The notes below the pieces were generated by a model, which saw nothing but the letters and a program-made list of their open reading frames with translations, did not search any database and was not told the origin of the DNA. Shown piece by piece: positions 1 through 7,056 of a DNA stretch of 19,394 nt (the stretch's first letter is position 1; the number at the start of each line of letters is the position of its first letter). This DNA comes from an uncultured Bacillota bacterium (GTDB lineage Bacteria; Bacillota; Clostridia; Peptostreptococcales; Anaerovoracaceae), in contig CAMNNV010000006.1 in NCBI GenBank assembly GCA_946546075.1, forward strand, positions 1 to 19,394, written 5' to 3'. Both the position numbers and the translations under genes were made by a program.

Positions 1-34
1 TATACATTTTCTGATATATACGAAAAAATGTATA
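1..34. repeat. AT-rich inverted repeat at window edge
   Basis: TATACATTTT (1-10) is the exact reverse complement of AAAATGTATA (25-34), with a 14-nt AT-rich spacer. It could be an operator or a weak hairpin belonging to a gene left of the window. The left arm begins at base 1, so the repeat may be longer. Positions 35-81 hold no gene or recognisable signal. Confidence 0.35.
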
Positions 35-81
35 GTTTTGGCTATCCTTTCCTCGCACTACCAGCACCAATCCCAACAAAT

Positions 82-111
82 AAAAAAGGGAGCAGTGTTC
101 ATGCTGCTCCC
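82..111 (-). terminator. Rho-independent terminator of the hydrogenase/lipoprotein unit
   Basis: On the minus strand, GGGAGCAG (111-104) pairs with CTGCTCCC (95-88) around an 8-nt loop and runs straight into six T residues (87-82). It lies 24 bases past the lipoprotein stop codon, so it closes the whole minus transcript that begins near 4345. On the plus strand only three T residues follow, so it should act mainly in one direction. Confidence 0.85.
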
Positions 112-135
112 TTTCGCGTTTGTTTTACTAAATCA

Positions 136-591
136 TTATTCCACAGAAGGTGCAAAGCGTGCGAATACCGCATCGGCGTCTGCATCTTTCACTACTGTGA
201 CCATGAGGTATGCTTTATCCCCTACTTTTGTGAAGTAGTCGGTGGTGCCGTCATCTTCTGTGTATGACACCGCATTCTCCAGTTCTTTGTAGTTTGGCTG
301 GTCCTTCGCATCCTTGATATATCCTTCATAGACGTCTTTCTCAAGGGACATAGCCATGGCTACTGATGGGACATCTCCGCCTTCCGGACCATCGTAGAGG
401 TACGCTGCACCACTTGCGAAGTCGACTGACCAGCCATCGCTGAGGTCTACTGTCAGAACGATAGGATTACTGTCTCTGTCAAGGGTCGCTGTCGCTGTCT
501 GCGGGCCTGCTGCATCTCCTCCTGATGAACCGCATCCTGCGAATGCGAACATCATAATGATCACTCCGACTAATGCAACTATTTTTTTCAT
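136..591 (-). CDS. Small secreted lipoprotein of unknown function
   Basis: This 151-residue protein has a classic lipoprotein signal: MKK, a hydrophobic stretch (residues 4-18) and FAGC, with Cys20 as the predicted lipidated residue. A Gly/Ser-rich tether follows. The mature part (about 125 residues) is acidic and contains a GWSVDF segment and a central acidic, Gly-rich region; no enzyme motif is visible and I do not recognise the family. The ATG at 591 is chosen because AGGAGG lies 7 bases upstream (598-603); an in-frame start at 675 would put 28 non-signal residues ahead of the signal peptide. The gene follows the hydrogenase by 71 bases on the same strand and precedes the terminator, so it can be read through from the hydrogenase promoter, but a hairpin sits between them. 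A link to hydrogen metabolism is not supported beyond position. Confidence 0.8.
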   Translation of the reverse strand: MKKIVALVGVIIMMFAFAGCGSSGGDAAGPQTATATLDRDSNPIVLTVDLSDGWSVDFASGAAYLYDGPEGGDVPSVAMAMSLEKDVYEGYIKDAKDQPNYKELENAVSYTEDDGTTDYFTKVGDKAYLMVTVVKDADADAVFARFAPSVE

Positions 592-613
592 CGTGAAACC
601 TCCTGTAGTCAAA

Positions 614-639
614 CCGGGCAGCCAATCAAGGCTACCCGG
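614..639 (-). other. Intercistronic hairpin between hydrogenase and lipoprotein genes
   Basis: CCGGGTAGCC (639-630) and GGCTGCCCGG (623-614) on the minus strand form a 10-bp stem with one G-T pair and a 6-nt loop. Only three T residues follow, so this may be a leaky terminator or an mRNA-protecting stem that sets different levels of hydrogenase and lipoprotein. It ends 11 bases before the lipoprotein Shine-Dalgarno site. Confidence 0.6.
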
Positions 640-662
640 CATAATACAATACAACGTTATCT

Positions 663-2384
663 TTAGAGATCCCACTCTGTGAGCTCTGTATGGAGCAGCT
701 CGTGTGCCAGATGTGAATTTGGCTTCTCGAGGTACTCTTCGTATGTGAGCGTAACTGCAGGGTTCTCGTGGGAGAATCTCAGCTCGTTGATCTGATCCAG
801 ACCATACAGATGCTGTCCTCTGATACCTGCCAGTTCTTCGCCTTCATGGATCGGCTGTCCGCCGCCGCCTGCGCATCCGCCAGGGCAAGCCATGATCTCA
901 ACGAAATCGTATTCCACTTCGCCCTTATCGATAGCTTCCATGAGTTTTCTTGTGTTGCCAAGTCCGCTGGCTACAGCTACTCTTACAGGCATGCCCTGTA
1001 CTTCGAACGTAGCTTCCTTCCAGCCGTCAAGACCTCTGACATCCTTGAATGCGTCAACAGGAGGATTCTCGCCTGTGATGAGGAAGTATGCAGATCTTAA
1101 TGCAGCTTCCATTACACCGCCTGTAGCACCGAAGATGACGCCGGCACCTGTGCCTGCACCAAAGATCTCGTCAAACGGTGATTCTTTGATGTTCTTCATG
1201 TCGATCCTGTCGGCTCTGATGAGTCTGTCCAGTTCTCTCGTAGTAAGTACGAGATCTACGTCCTGTCCTTCGCCGGCATCGTTGACCTGTTCTACATCAC
1301 ACTCGTACTTCTTAGCTGTACAAGGCATGATGGAAACAGAGAATACCTTCTTAGGATCAACGCCCGCCTTCTTAGCGATCAGCGTCTTAGCCATAGCACC
1401 GAACATCTGCTGTGGTGACTTAGCTGTTGAAAGGTTCTTCACATACTGAGGATACTCAAGCTTAGCGAATCTTACCCAGCCTGGGCAGCATGATGTGAAC
1501 ATCGGCCAGCTATATTCATCCTTATGTGTGAATCTTTCTATGAACTCGCTGCCCTCTTCCATGATGGTAAGGTCAGCAGTGTAAACTGTATCGTATACAA
1601 GATCGAATCCGATCTCTCTGAGAGCAGCTACCATCTTGCCCATGGAGCCTTCTTCTCTCTCAAGGCCTACGCCCTCGCCCCATGCAGCTCTTACTGCAGG
1701 CGCTACCTGAACCATAGTAACGACTTCAGGATCAGCTAATGCATCGTAAAGCTCTGTAAGGCTGTTCTTTTCTCTCAGTGCTCCTACAGGACAGTGCGTG
1801 ATACACTGACCGCAGTATGCGCACTTCGCCTCTTCCATCTTGACATTCTGTGCAACGCCGACCGTTGTTCTGTATCCTGTACCTGTCAGATCCCAGACAT
1901 TCATGCCCTGGACCTTATCACAGATCTGGATACATCTCATGCACTTGATGCACTTTGCCGGATTTCTGACGATAGGGCAGTCACTCTTCCACTCAGCGTA
2001 TTCTGTAGTCTCGATATATCTGGAATCCAGTATTCCGAGATCATTCGCCAGAGTGCTGAGCGTACAGTTGCCGCCTCTTGAGCAAGTAGCACACTGACAG
2101 TCGTGGTCTGCCAGGATGAGAGCAACGTTCGTTCTTCTGCTGCTTCTTGCCTTCGGGCTGTTCGTCTTGACGACCATTCCCTCACGGCAAACCGTATTAC
2201 ATGCCGTTACGAGCTCCTCCATGCCTTCTACTTCTACACAGCAGACTCTGCATGCACCGATCTCATTGATATCTTTCAGGTAGCAAAGGTGTGGGATGTC
2301 TATGTTTACGGCCTTTGCCGCCTCGAGTATGGTAGTGCCTTCTTTGACGGATAGTTTCTCACCATTTATCGTGATGTTTACCAT
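663..2384 (-). CDS. hydA: [FeFe] hydrogenase, multi-cluster group A type (CpI-like)
   Basis: The protein (573 residues) makes or oxidises H2 at an H-cluster, in the cytoplasm. Domain order matches Clostridium pasteurianum CpI. An N-terminal [2Fe-2S] domain has Cys34, 45, 48 and 62. A His-Cys [4Fe-4S] site has His94, Cys98, 101 and 107. Two ferredoxin-type [4Fe-4S] clusters have Cys145/148/151/155 and Cys188/191/194/198. The H-domain carries TSCCPGW (297-303), MPCTAKKYE (353-361) and MACPGGCAGGGGQP (498-511). The proton-relay Cys299 and the cluster ligands Cys300, 355, 500 and 504 are all present, so the enzyme should be active. Its ATG overlaps the end of the upstream flavoprotein gene by 7 nt, with GGAGG about 7 bases before it inside that gene: translational coupling and probable complex formation. 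No maturases (HydE, F, G) are in the window. The partner flavoprotein points to the glutamate-synthase-linked class (HydDB group A2, from memory) rather than the NuoF/NuoE-linked bifurcating class. Confidence 0.97.
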   Translation of the reverse strand: MVNITINGEKLSVKEGTTILEAAKAVNIDIPHLCYLKDINEIGACRVCCVEVEGMEELVTACNTVCREGMVVKTNSPKARSSRRTNVALILADHDCQCATCSRGGNCTLSTLANDLGILDSRYIETTEYAEWKSDCPIVRNPAKCIKCMRCIQICDKVQGMNVWDLTGTGYRTTVGVAQNVKMEEAKCAYCGQCITHCPVGALREKNSLTELYDALADPEVVTMVQVAPAVRAAWGEGVGLEREEGSMGKMVAALREIGFDLVYDTVYTADLTIMEEGSEFIERFTHKDEYSWPMFTSCCPGWVRFAKLEYPQYVKNLSTAKSPQQMFGAMAKTLIAKKAGVDPKKVFSVSIMPCTAKKYECDVEQVNDAGEGQDVDLVLTTRELDRLIRADRIDMKNIKESPFDEIFGAGTGAGVIFGATGGVMEAALRSAYFLITGENPPVDAFKDVRGLDGWKEATFEVQGMPVRVAVASGLGNTRKLMEAIDKGEVEYDFVEIMACPGGCAGGGGQPIHEGEELAGIRGQHLYGLDQINELRFSHENPAVTLTYEEYLEKPNSHLAHELLHTELTEWDL

Positions 2385-4237
2385 TTCTCGTTCCTCCCTC
2401 CTCTGAATAATCCAAAGCCATTGTAGTCACATCTCAGGCAACGGCTTGCTTCCTGAAGTGCTTCTTCGATGGAATATCCACCTTCGATGCCGTGGAAGTC
2501 TCCGCCTCTTTCGTTAGCGTATCTGAGTCTGAGTTCTGCTCTGCCTGTTGGCTTCTTGTCTTCGATTACAGGAAGTGGGATGTCAACATCTACTGAGATC
2601 TCGTGGTTATAGCCGAGATATTCGTCGATGTTTGCTGCTGCTACCTTACCTGCTGCAATAGCGTTGATAACGGTTGATGGTCCTGTTACGCAGTCTCCGC
2701 CTGCATAGATGCCAGGGTTGCCCTGTGCTTCATTAGCAGGGTTTGTAACGAAAAGACCTCTGCGCTCGTTCACTACGATATCTGTTTCTTTGAACTCGTC
2801 GTAATCGATGCCCTGACCGATTGCTGAAATAATGATCTGGCAAGGGATCGTCTCTTCCGGTGCATTAGCAGGAACAGGTCTAGGTCTTCCTGATGCATCG
2901 GATTCACCTGACATCTGAGGCTGTACTACCAGTGCCTTGACGTTGGAGTTATCATCTCCAAGGATCCTGGCAGGTGCCTTAAGCTCGATGAGGTTACATC
3001 CTTCAGCGATAGCGCCATCGATTTCTTCGTCGAGAGCTGTCATGTCCGCTCTTCTTCTTCTGTAAACGATATGTACTTCGCTTGCTCCCAGTCTCTTCGC
3101 TGTTCTTGCAACGTCCATAGCAACGTTTCCGCCGCCGATGACGCATACAGCCTTATCTCTGAAATCAGGCATTGCATCATCACCGATACCTCTGAGCATC
3201 TCTACTGCAGGGATAACGTTGTGGAGATATTCGCCGTCAACACCGATTGTCTTATGAGTGTGTGCACCGATGGAGATATACGTTGCATCGTATTCCTTCA
3301 TCAGTTCCTCAACTGAGGATTCCTTCTCGTAATCATAGTTCAGTTTGACCTCAACACCTGTACCAAGGATCGCATCGATATCCCACTGCAGACGTTCTCT
3401 AGGCAGTCTGTAGTTCGGAATACCATATCTGAGCATTCCGCCCAGTTTATCTCTCTTTTCAAATACAGTAGGTTTATGACCCATGAGTGAGAGGAAGTAT
3501 GCAGCAGTAAGTCCGGAAGGACCGCCGCCGATAATAGCAACTCTCTTGCCTGTATCATCCATCTTGTCAGGAGTTGGAACTGTCTCTGAACAATTATCAA
3601 CTGCGTATTTCTTAAGAGCTCTGATGTTGACAGAAGAATCAACAAGCTGTCTTCTGCATCTGTGTTCGCAAGGATGCTCGCAGATGTGTGCGCATACTGT
3701 TGGGAACGGGTTGTCTTTTCTTATGAGTCTTACCGCATCGTCGTATCTGCCTTCTCTTACGAGAGCAGTATATCCCGGCACGTCTACGTGTGCAGGGCAG
3801 TCGCTTACACATGCTACAGGATGTCTCTTATCCATAACGTTCGGTGCACATCTGTTGTACAGGATATGCTCCTCATAATCTTCTCTGAAGCCTTCCAGTG
3901 CCTTGAGCACCATATTACCAGCTTCTTTACCGATGGCACAGTCAGCTGAGATCCTGATCGTCTCTGCAGTCTTCTGCAGCAGTTCAAGTCTGTCCATCGA
4001 AACTTCTTTGCTCAGGTCCAAAATATCCCTGTGTACTTTCAGCAGCTGTGCGATACCGAGTCTGCACGGAACGCATTTCCCGCAAGACTGTGCATGACAC
4101 AAACTGAGAAAGGACTCTACCATATCAACAGGACACTGTCCCGGAGTAGTAGCCAATACCCTTCTCTCGAAATCTGCATTAAGGTTGTCTGCAGTCTGCT
4201 GAGCACGGTCTTTTGTCCTGAATTCTAACCTACTCAT
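2378..4237 (-). CDS. GltD-like NAD(P)H flavoprotein with N-terminal NuoF-type Fe-S segment
   Basis: A 619-residue chimeric redox protein, predicted electron-transfer partner of the hydrogenase. Residues 35-130 resemble the C-terminal iron-sulfur region of NuoF: SCGKCVPC (Cys52, 55, 58), a fourth Cys at 100, and FREDYEEHI; the FMN/NADH-binding half of NuoF is missing. Residues 140-619 resemble the small subunit of glutamate synthase, NfnB and related proteins. They carry cysteine-rich cluster motifs (Cys143/147 and Cys182/186/190/194), the FAD-binding GGGPSG (237-242), a second nucleotide site GGGNVAMD (368-375) with the YRRRR run (392-396) that favours NADPH, and AGGDCVTGPSTVINAI (512-527). 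The C terminus has CLRC (600-603). The ATG at 4237 has GAGGTGG about 8 bases upstream. There is no glutamate synthase large subunit nearby, so glutamate synthesis is unlikely to be its job. Passing electrons between NAD(P)H and the hydrogenase is inferred from coupling and clusters. Confidence 0.9.
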   Translation of the reverse strand: MSRLEFRTKDRAQQTADNLNADFERRVLATTPGQCPVDMVESFLSLCHAQSCGKCVPCRLGIAQLLKVHRDILDLSKEVSMDRLELLQKTAETIRISADCAIGKEAGNMVLKALEGFREDYEEHILYNRCAPNVMDKRHPVACVSDCPAHVDVPGYTALVREGRYDDAVRLIRKDNPFPTVCAHICEHPCEHRCRRQLVDSSVNIRALKKYAVDNCSETVPTPDKMDDTGKRVAIIGGGPSGLTAAYFLSLMGHKPTVFEKRDKLGGMLRYGIPNYRLPRERLQWDIDAILGTGVEVKLNYDYEKESSVEELMKEYDATYISIGAHTHKTIGVDGEYLHNVIPAVEMLRGIGDDAMPDFRDKAVCVIGGGNVAMDVARTAKRLGASEVHIVYRRRRADMTALDEEIDGAIAEGCNLIELKAPARILGDDNSNVKALVVQPQMSGESDASGRPRPVPANAPEETIPCQIIISAIGQGIDYDEFKETDIVVNERRGLFVTNPANEAQGNPGIYAGGDCVTGPSTVINAIAAGKVAAANIDEYLGYNHEISVDVDIPLPVIEDKKPTGRAELRLRYANERGGDFHGIEGGYSIEEALQEASRCLRCDYNGFGLFRGGRNEKW

Positions 4238-4330
4238 ACAAATTCCACCTCTCTACTTTACTCTTAAAACTATACCGATAACCTTCCGTTGTCCCTAATT
4301 AATAAAGGGCCACAATGTTCCTTACCTCAT

Positions 4331-4358
4331 CACGTTACATTGTGTTACATTATTTTAC
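4331..4358 (-). promoter_or_regulatory. Tandem ATGTAA repeats at 10-bp spacing, candidate operator
   Basis: On the plus strand, TTAC recurs at 4335, 4345 and 4355, in GTTACAT, GTTACAT and TTTACCA. The period is exactly one DNA turn. The copies cover the -10 element and start point of the hydrogenase promoter, so a protein binding them on one face would block transcription. The regulator is not identifiable from the window. The third copy partly coincides with the -10 box, which lowers confidence. Confidence 0.4.
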
Positions 4359-4380
4359 CATATCTGGTGATAGTTCTCAA
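4352..4380 (-). promoter_or_regulatory. Sigma-A-type promoter of the hydrogenase operon
   Basis: Read on the minus strand: TTGAGA (4380-4375), 17 bases, TAAAAT (4357-4352). Both boxes are one mismatch from consensus at optimal spacing. Transcription should start near 4345, giving a leader of about 108 nt before the flavoprotein ATG. The leader contains a CCCT...AGGG inverted repeat (4293-4309) around AT-rich DNA; no known riboswitch is recognisable. Confidence 0.75.
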
Positions 4381-4432
4381 ACAATTCTGTGAAAAGCGAA
4401 TTCAGGCCTTCTTATAATTCTGTCTATTATTA

Positions 4433-4441
4433 TGGTATACT
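4433..4441 (+). promoter_or_regulatory. Extended -10 promoter of the YhgE operon
   Basis: TGGTATACT fits the extended -10 pattern TGnTATAnT, which tolerates the poor -35 seen here. Start would be near 4448, about 42 nt before the first gene. An upstream TATAAT (4413-4418) is an alternative but lacks a convincing -35. It is divergent from the hydrogenase promoter, with about 75 bp between the two -10 boxes. Confidence 0.5.
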
Positions 4442-4455
4442 AAATATGTATTTTT

Positions 4456-4468
4456 TTGCATCGTGCAA
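4456..4468 (+). promoter_or_regulatory. Inverted repeat TTGCA-TCG-TGCAA in the YhgE leader
   Basis: A 5-bp perfect inverted repeat with a 3-bp centre lies just past the predicted start point and ends 4 bases before the AGGAAGGA ribosome site (4473-4480). It could be a small operator for a dimeric repressor. As an RNA hairpin it would be weak. Confidence 0.3.
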
Positions 4469-4489
4469 TGACAGGAAGGAATTACAGAT

Positions 4490-6568
4490 TTGAAAACAGT
4501 ATTCGATATTTTCAAAAACGACATACGGTCGATCGTCAAACATTTCTTTGTTTTGGTGATCGTGCTGGCTCTGGCCGTTCTTCCTTCTCTCTATGCATGG
4601 GTCAATATCTATGCCGGCTGGGATCCCTATGATAAGACGGGAAACCTCCCGATAGCCATTGCATCAAGAGATACAGGAATACGTGCCACAGACGGCCACC
4701 GTATCAACAGCGCCGACGACATCATTGCAGACATCTCAGGGAATAAAAGCGCCAAATACATTCCGTATTCATCTGCTAACGATGCTATAGAAGCCGTCCG
4801 CGCAGGCGATGTTTATGCTGCCTTTATTTTTGAAGACGGCTTTACTTATGATATGCATCATTTTGAGGATGCTGTTGTTGACGAGGAAGCCAAGATCACA
4901 TACTACAGCAACATCAAAAAAAATGCTGTAGCCTCCAAGCTCACTGATCAGATCGCTGAAGATTTTGTCGCAGATATCAATTCCGACTATCTGAGTCGCC
5001 AGCTGGACGAGTACCTGAGCGATGCCGATGAAGTTCTGAAGGATATCGATACAGAAGAGGCTGTCGATACCGTGCTGGATCAGCTGACCAGCACCCGGGA
5101 TTCTCTTCACGATTTCAATGAATCGCTCAGCCTTATTCTGGCCTCGGGAAATGATGTCACCAAGACACTCAAGAATTCCCAAAAGCACCTGAACAAAGCA
5201 AGAAATCAGGGTGCTTCCGATCTCAGATCCGCAGAGCAGCAGATCAAGCAGGCAAAAAAGGCCATCAACAATGTCTCCACTTCCCTGGAGGCTAAGTCTG
5301 ATCAGCTGAAATCTCTGATCAGCGAAACGCAGCAGCTTGTAGATGATCTGAAGAATACTTCGGATGAGGCGGCTAAGCAGGAACTGGTCACCAAGGCCAT
5401 CGCCAAAAACGACAGGATCCTTACGATCCTTCAGGACATACGCGGCATTCTGCCAAAGTCACCTGAGACGACAGGCGGAAAGATCGCCGCAGAAACCCTT
5501 GATCTGATGATCACGCAGTCTAAGACGGTCTCACGTCTTCTGAACAGCGATCCGACATCTCTTGAGCTTCCTGCTGCCCTTGCTTCCCTCAAGGATCTTC
5601 GTACGAATGATCTGAAACCGGGACTGGATCAGATGCTCAAGGATATCAAAAATGGGCTTGACCGCACGAAACCACTGCTGGCGTCCGCAGACATCGTTTT
5701 GGATGACGTGGATCCTGTCCTGGATTCTGCAAATTCCACGGTCAAAGGCCTGGGCTCCTCTTTAACGGGGCTCCAGTCTATGCTCACATCTCTCGAAGCA
5801 AAAACCGATGACATTATCAAAAAAGTCCAGGCTGCCGATGCGAAAGACAGGCCTGCGATCCTCGCAGATATGTTAGGGAACGATCCGGAAGAATACAGCC
5901 GCTTCCTCACCGCTCCTATCGATGTGGAAGTCGAGGCGTTCTACACTCCTGTCACATACGGAGCAGCCATGACGCCATTCTATACGATCATTGCTCTTTG
6001 GGTCGGCAGTGTCATGCTGGTGACGATCTTGAACAGCGCTGTAAACCGCAGGAAGTATCCGCAGATCACAGAGGCGCAGGGCTTCTTTGGCCGCTTCCTC
6101 ATTTTCTTCCTCATCGGACAGCTTCAGGCAGCCATCGTTGTGGCGGGAGATATCTTCCTCCTCCACTGCAGCCCGGCACATCCACTGCTCATGTGGGTAT
6201 CTGCAGCAGTGACAAGTCTCACCTTTGTCATGCTGATCTACGCTCTGACCTTGTCCTTCGGGGACATCGGAAGAGCCTTTGTTGTCGTGATCATGATGCT
6301 TCAGATCGCAGGCTCCAGCGGATCTTATCCGATCGAGATACTGCCTGAAGTCTTCAATAAGATATATAAGTTCTTCCCATTCCCGTACGGGATCAATGCT
6401 ATGCGCGAAACAGTCTGCGGTATGTACGGACATCATTTCCTGATCTATCTGGCACAGCTGCTCGTCTTCTGCCTTGTGGCCATGGCCATAGGCATGCTGC
6501 TGCGCAAGCCTTTCGCAGGGGTGAAGGACTTCATGTTTAATAAAATGAAAGAAACGGAGGTGCTTTGA
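4490..6568 (+). CDS. YhgE/Pip-family membrane protein with large coiled-coil ectodomain (first copy)
   Basis: A 692-residue membrane protein. A transmembrane helix at 19-40 ends in LYAWVNIYAGWDPYDKTGNL, the signature of the YhgE/Pip N-terminal domain. A predicted extracytoplasmic region follows (about 41-495), with long helical, probably coiled-coil stretches at 170-290 and 370-450. The C-terminal ABC-2-like membrane domain has about five helices (497-516, 535-557, 566-588, 595-613, 650-671) and the conserved blocks MTPFYTIIALWVG and YPIEILPEVFNKIYKFFPF. The family includes the phage-receptor protein Pip and the type VII secretion component EsaA/YueB; the transported substrate, if any, is unknown. 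The start is TTG, forced because no in-frame ATG occurs before residue 122 and AGGAAGGA lies 9 bases upstream. No ATPase gene accompanies it. The stop overlaps the next start by one base. Confidence 0.9.
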   Translation: MKTVFDIFKNDIRSIVKHFFVLVIVLALAVLPSLYAWVNIYAGWDPYDKTGNLPIAIASRDTGIRATDGHRINSADDIIADISGNKSAKYIPYSSANDAIEAVRAGDVYAAFIFEDGFTYDMHHFEDAVVDEEAKITYYSNIKKNAVASKLTDQIAEDFVADINSDYLSRQLDEYLSDADEVLKDIDTEEAVDTVLDQLTSTRDSLHDFNESLSLILASGNDVTKTLKNSQKHLNKARNQGASDLRSAEQQIKQAKKAINNVSTSLEAKSDQLKSLISETQQLVDDLKNTSDEAAKQELVTKAIAKNDRILTILQDIRGILPKSPETTGGKIAAETLDLMITQSKTVSRLLNSDPTSLELPAALASLKDLRTNDLKPGLDQMLKDIKNGLDRTKPLLASADIVLDDVDPVLDSANSTVKGLGSSLTGLQSMLTSLEAKTDDIIKKVQAADAKDRPAILADMLGNDPEEYSRFLTAPIDVEVEAFYTPVTYGAAMTPFYTIIALWVGSVMLVTILNSAVNRRKYPQITEAQGFFGRFLIFFLIGQLQAAIVVAGDIFLLHCSPAHPLLMWVSAAVTSLTFVMLIYALTLSFGDIGRAFVVVIMMLQIAGSSGSYPIEILPEVFNKIYKFFPFPYGINAMRETVCGMYGHHFLIYLAQLLVFCLVAMAIGMLLRKPFAGVKDFMFNKMKETEVL

Positions 6569-7056
6569 TGAGTCAGAATAAAGATACTCGCTATGAACAC
6601 CTCTATACAGAAATGGTCACCTATGCGCTCACTCTCCACGAGAAGAACAAGAAGCGCATCAAGGCCGGTACCATCTCGCTGCTGGTGCTTCCGGTCGTCC
6701 TGGCGGTCATCCGCTGGCTGACGGACAGCGACAAACTGGTCTTCCTGCTGATCTGGGTGCTTTGCATGTTCATGATCGCAGCGTATCTGATCGGTGTGGC
6801 ATATCTGGACGAATCCATCCAGAAAAAACTTCAGGAACTTACCGGTACAGAAGAAGATTTCGACGGTCTCATCGATGAGCGGGAAGCGTTTGCGGAAAGA
6901 TTCGGCGGTACAGTCAGTGCGCTCCGCCAAAAGCGGAGAAACGCTCTTGCCCATGCCGGCATTCTTCCTGCAGAACCTGAGGGCGAACTTCCTGTGACAG
7001 AACAGACTGAGGCGGATCTCTCCGAGGACGTCACAGAGGAAGGAGGCCGCTCATGA
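6568..7056 (+). CDS. Small two-helix membrane protein between the YhgE pair
   Basis: A 162-residue protein of no family I recognise. It has a polar, basic N terminus (1-32), two predicted membrane helices (33-50 and 57-79) joined by a short loop, then a charged cytoplasmic-type tail with a predicted amphipathic helix (80-130) and a very acidic, Pro/Glu-rich end (132-160). The ATG at 6568 is preferred over a TTG one codon upstream: GGAGG lies 7 bases before it and its A is the last base of the preceding stop (TGATG). Its own stop overlaps the next start as ATGA. This coupling on both sides suggests fixed stoichiometry, so it is probably a subunit or assembly factor of a complex built by the two flanking proteins. 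That role is inference only. Confidence 0.85.
   Translation: MSQNKDTRYEHLYTEMVTYALTLHEKNKKRIKAGTISLLVLPVVLAVIRWLTDSDKLVFLLIWVLCMFMIAAYLIGVAYLDESIQKKLQELTGTEEDFDGLIDEREAFAERFGGTVSALRQKRRNALAHAGILPAEPEGELPVTEQTEADLSEDVTEEGGRS

Noticed and set aside
28..267. Two short overlapping plus-strand frames at the left edge
   Set aside because: They cross the terminator hairpin and run antisense to the lipoprotein gene, with no ribosome site.
592..675. Longer lipoprotein start overlapping the end of the hydrogenase gene
   Set aside because: It would read through the intercistronic hairpin and bury the signal peptide; the ATG at 591 has a near-perfect ribosome site.
892..1449. A 185-codon plus-strand frame opposite the hydrogenase gene
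   Set aside because: The hydrogenase on the minus strand has all catalytic motifs over this stretch; the plus frame is Ser/Pro-rich with no known domain.
663..2384. Trimeric electron-bifurcating hydrogenase (NuoE/NuoF-linked)
   Set aside because: No NuoE-like gene and no FMN/NADH-binding NuoF domain are present; the partner is a GltD-type protein with only the NuoF iron-sulfur end.
4238..4400. Rex-type redox repressor site upstream of the hydrogenase operon
   Set aside because: Only fragments such as TTGTG and CTGTGAA occur; no TTGTTAA-N4-TTAACAA-like palindrome is present.
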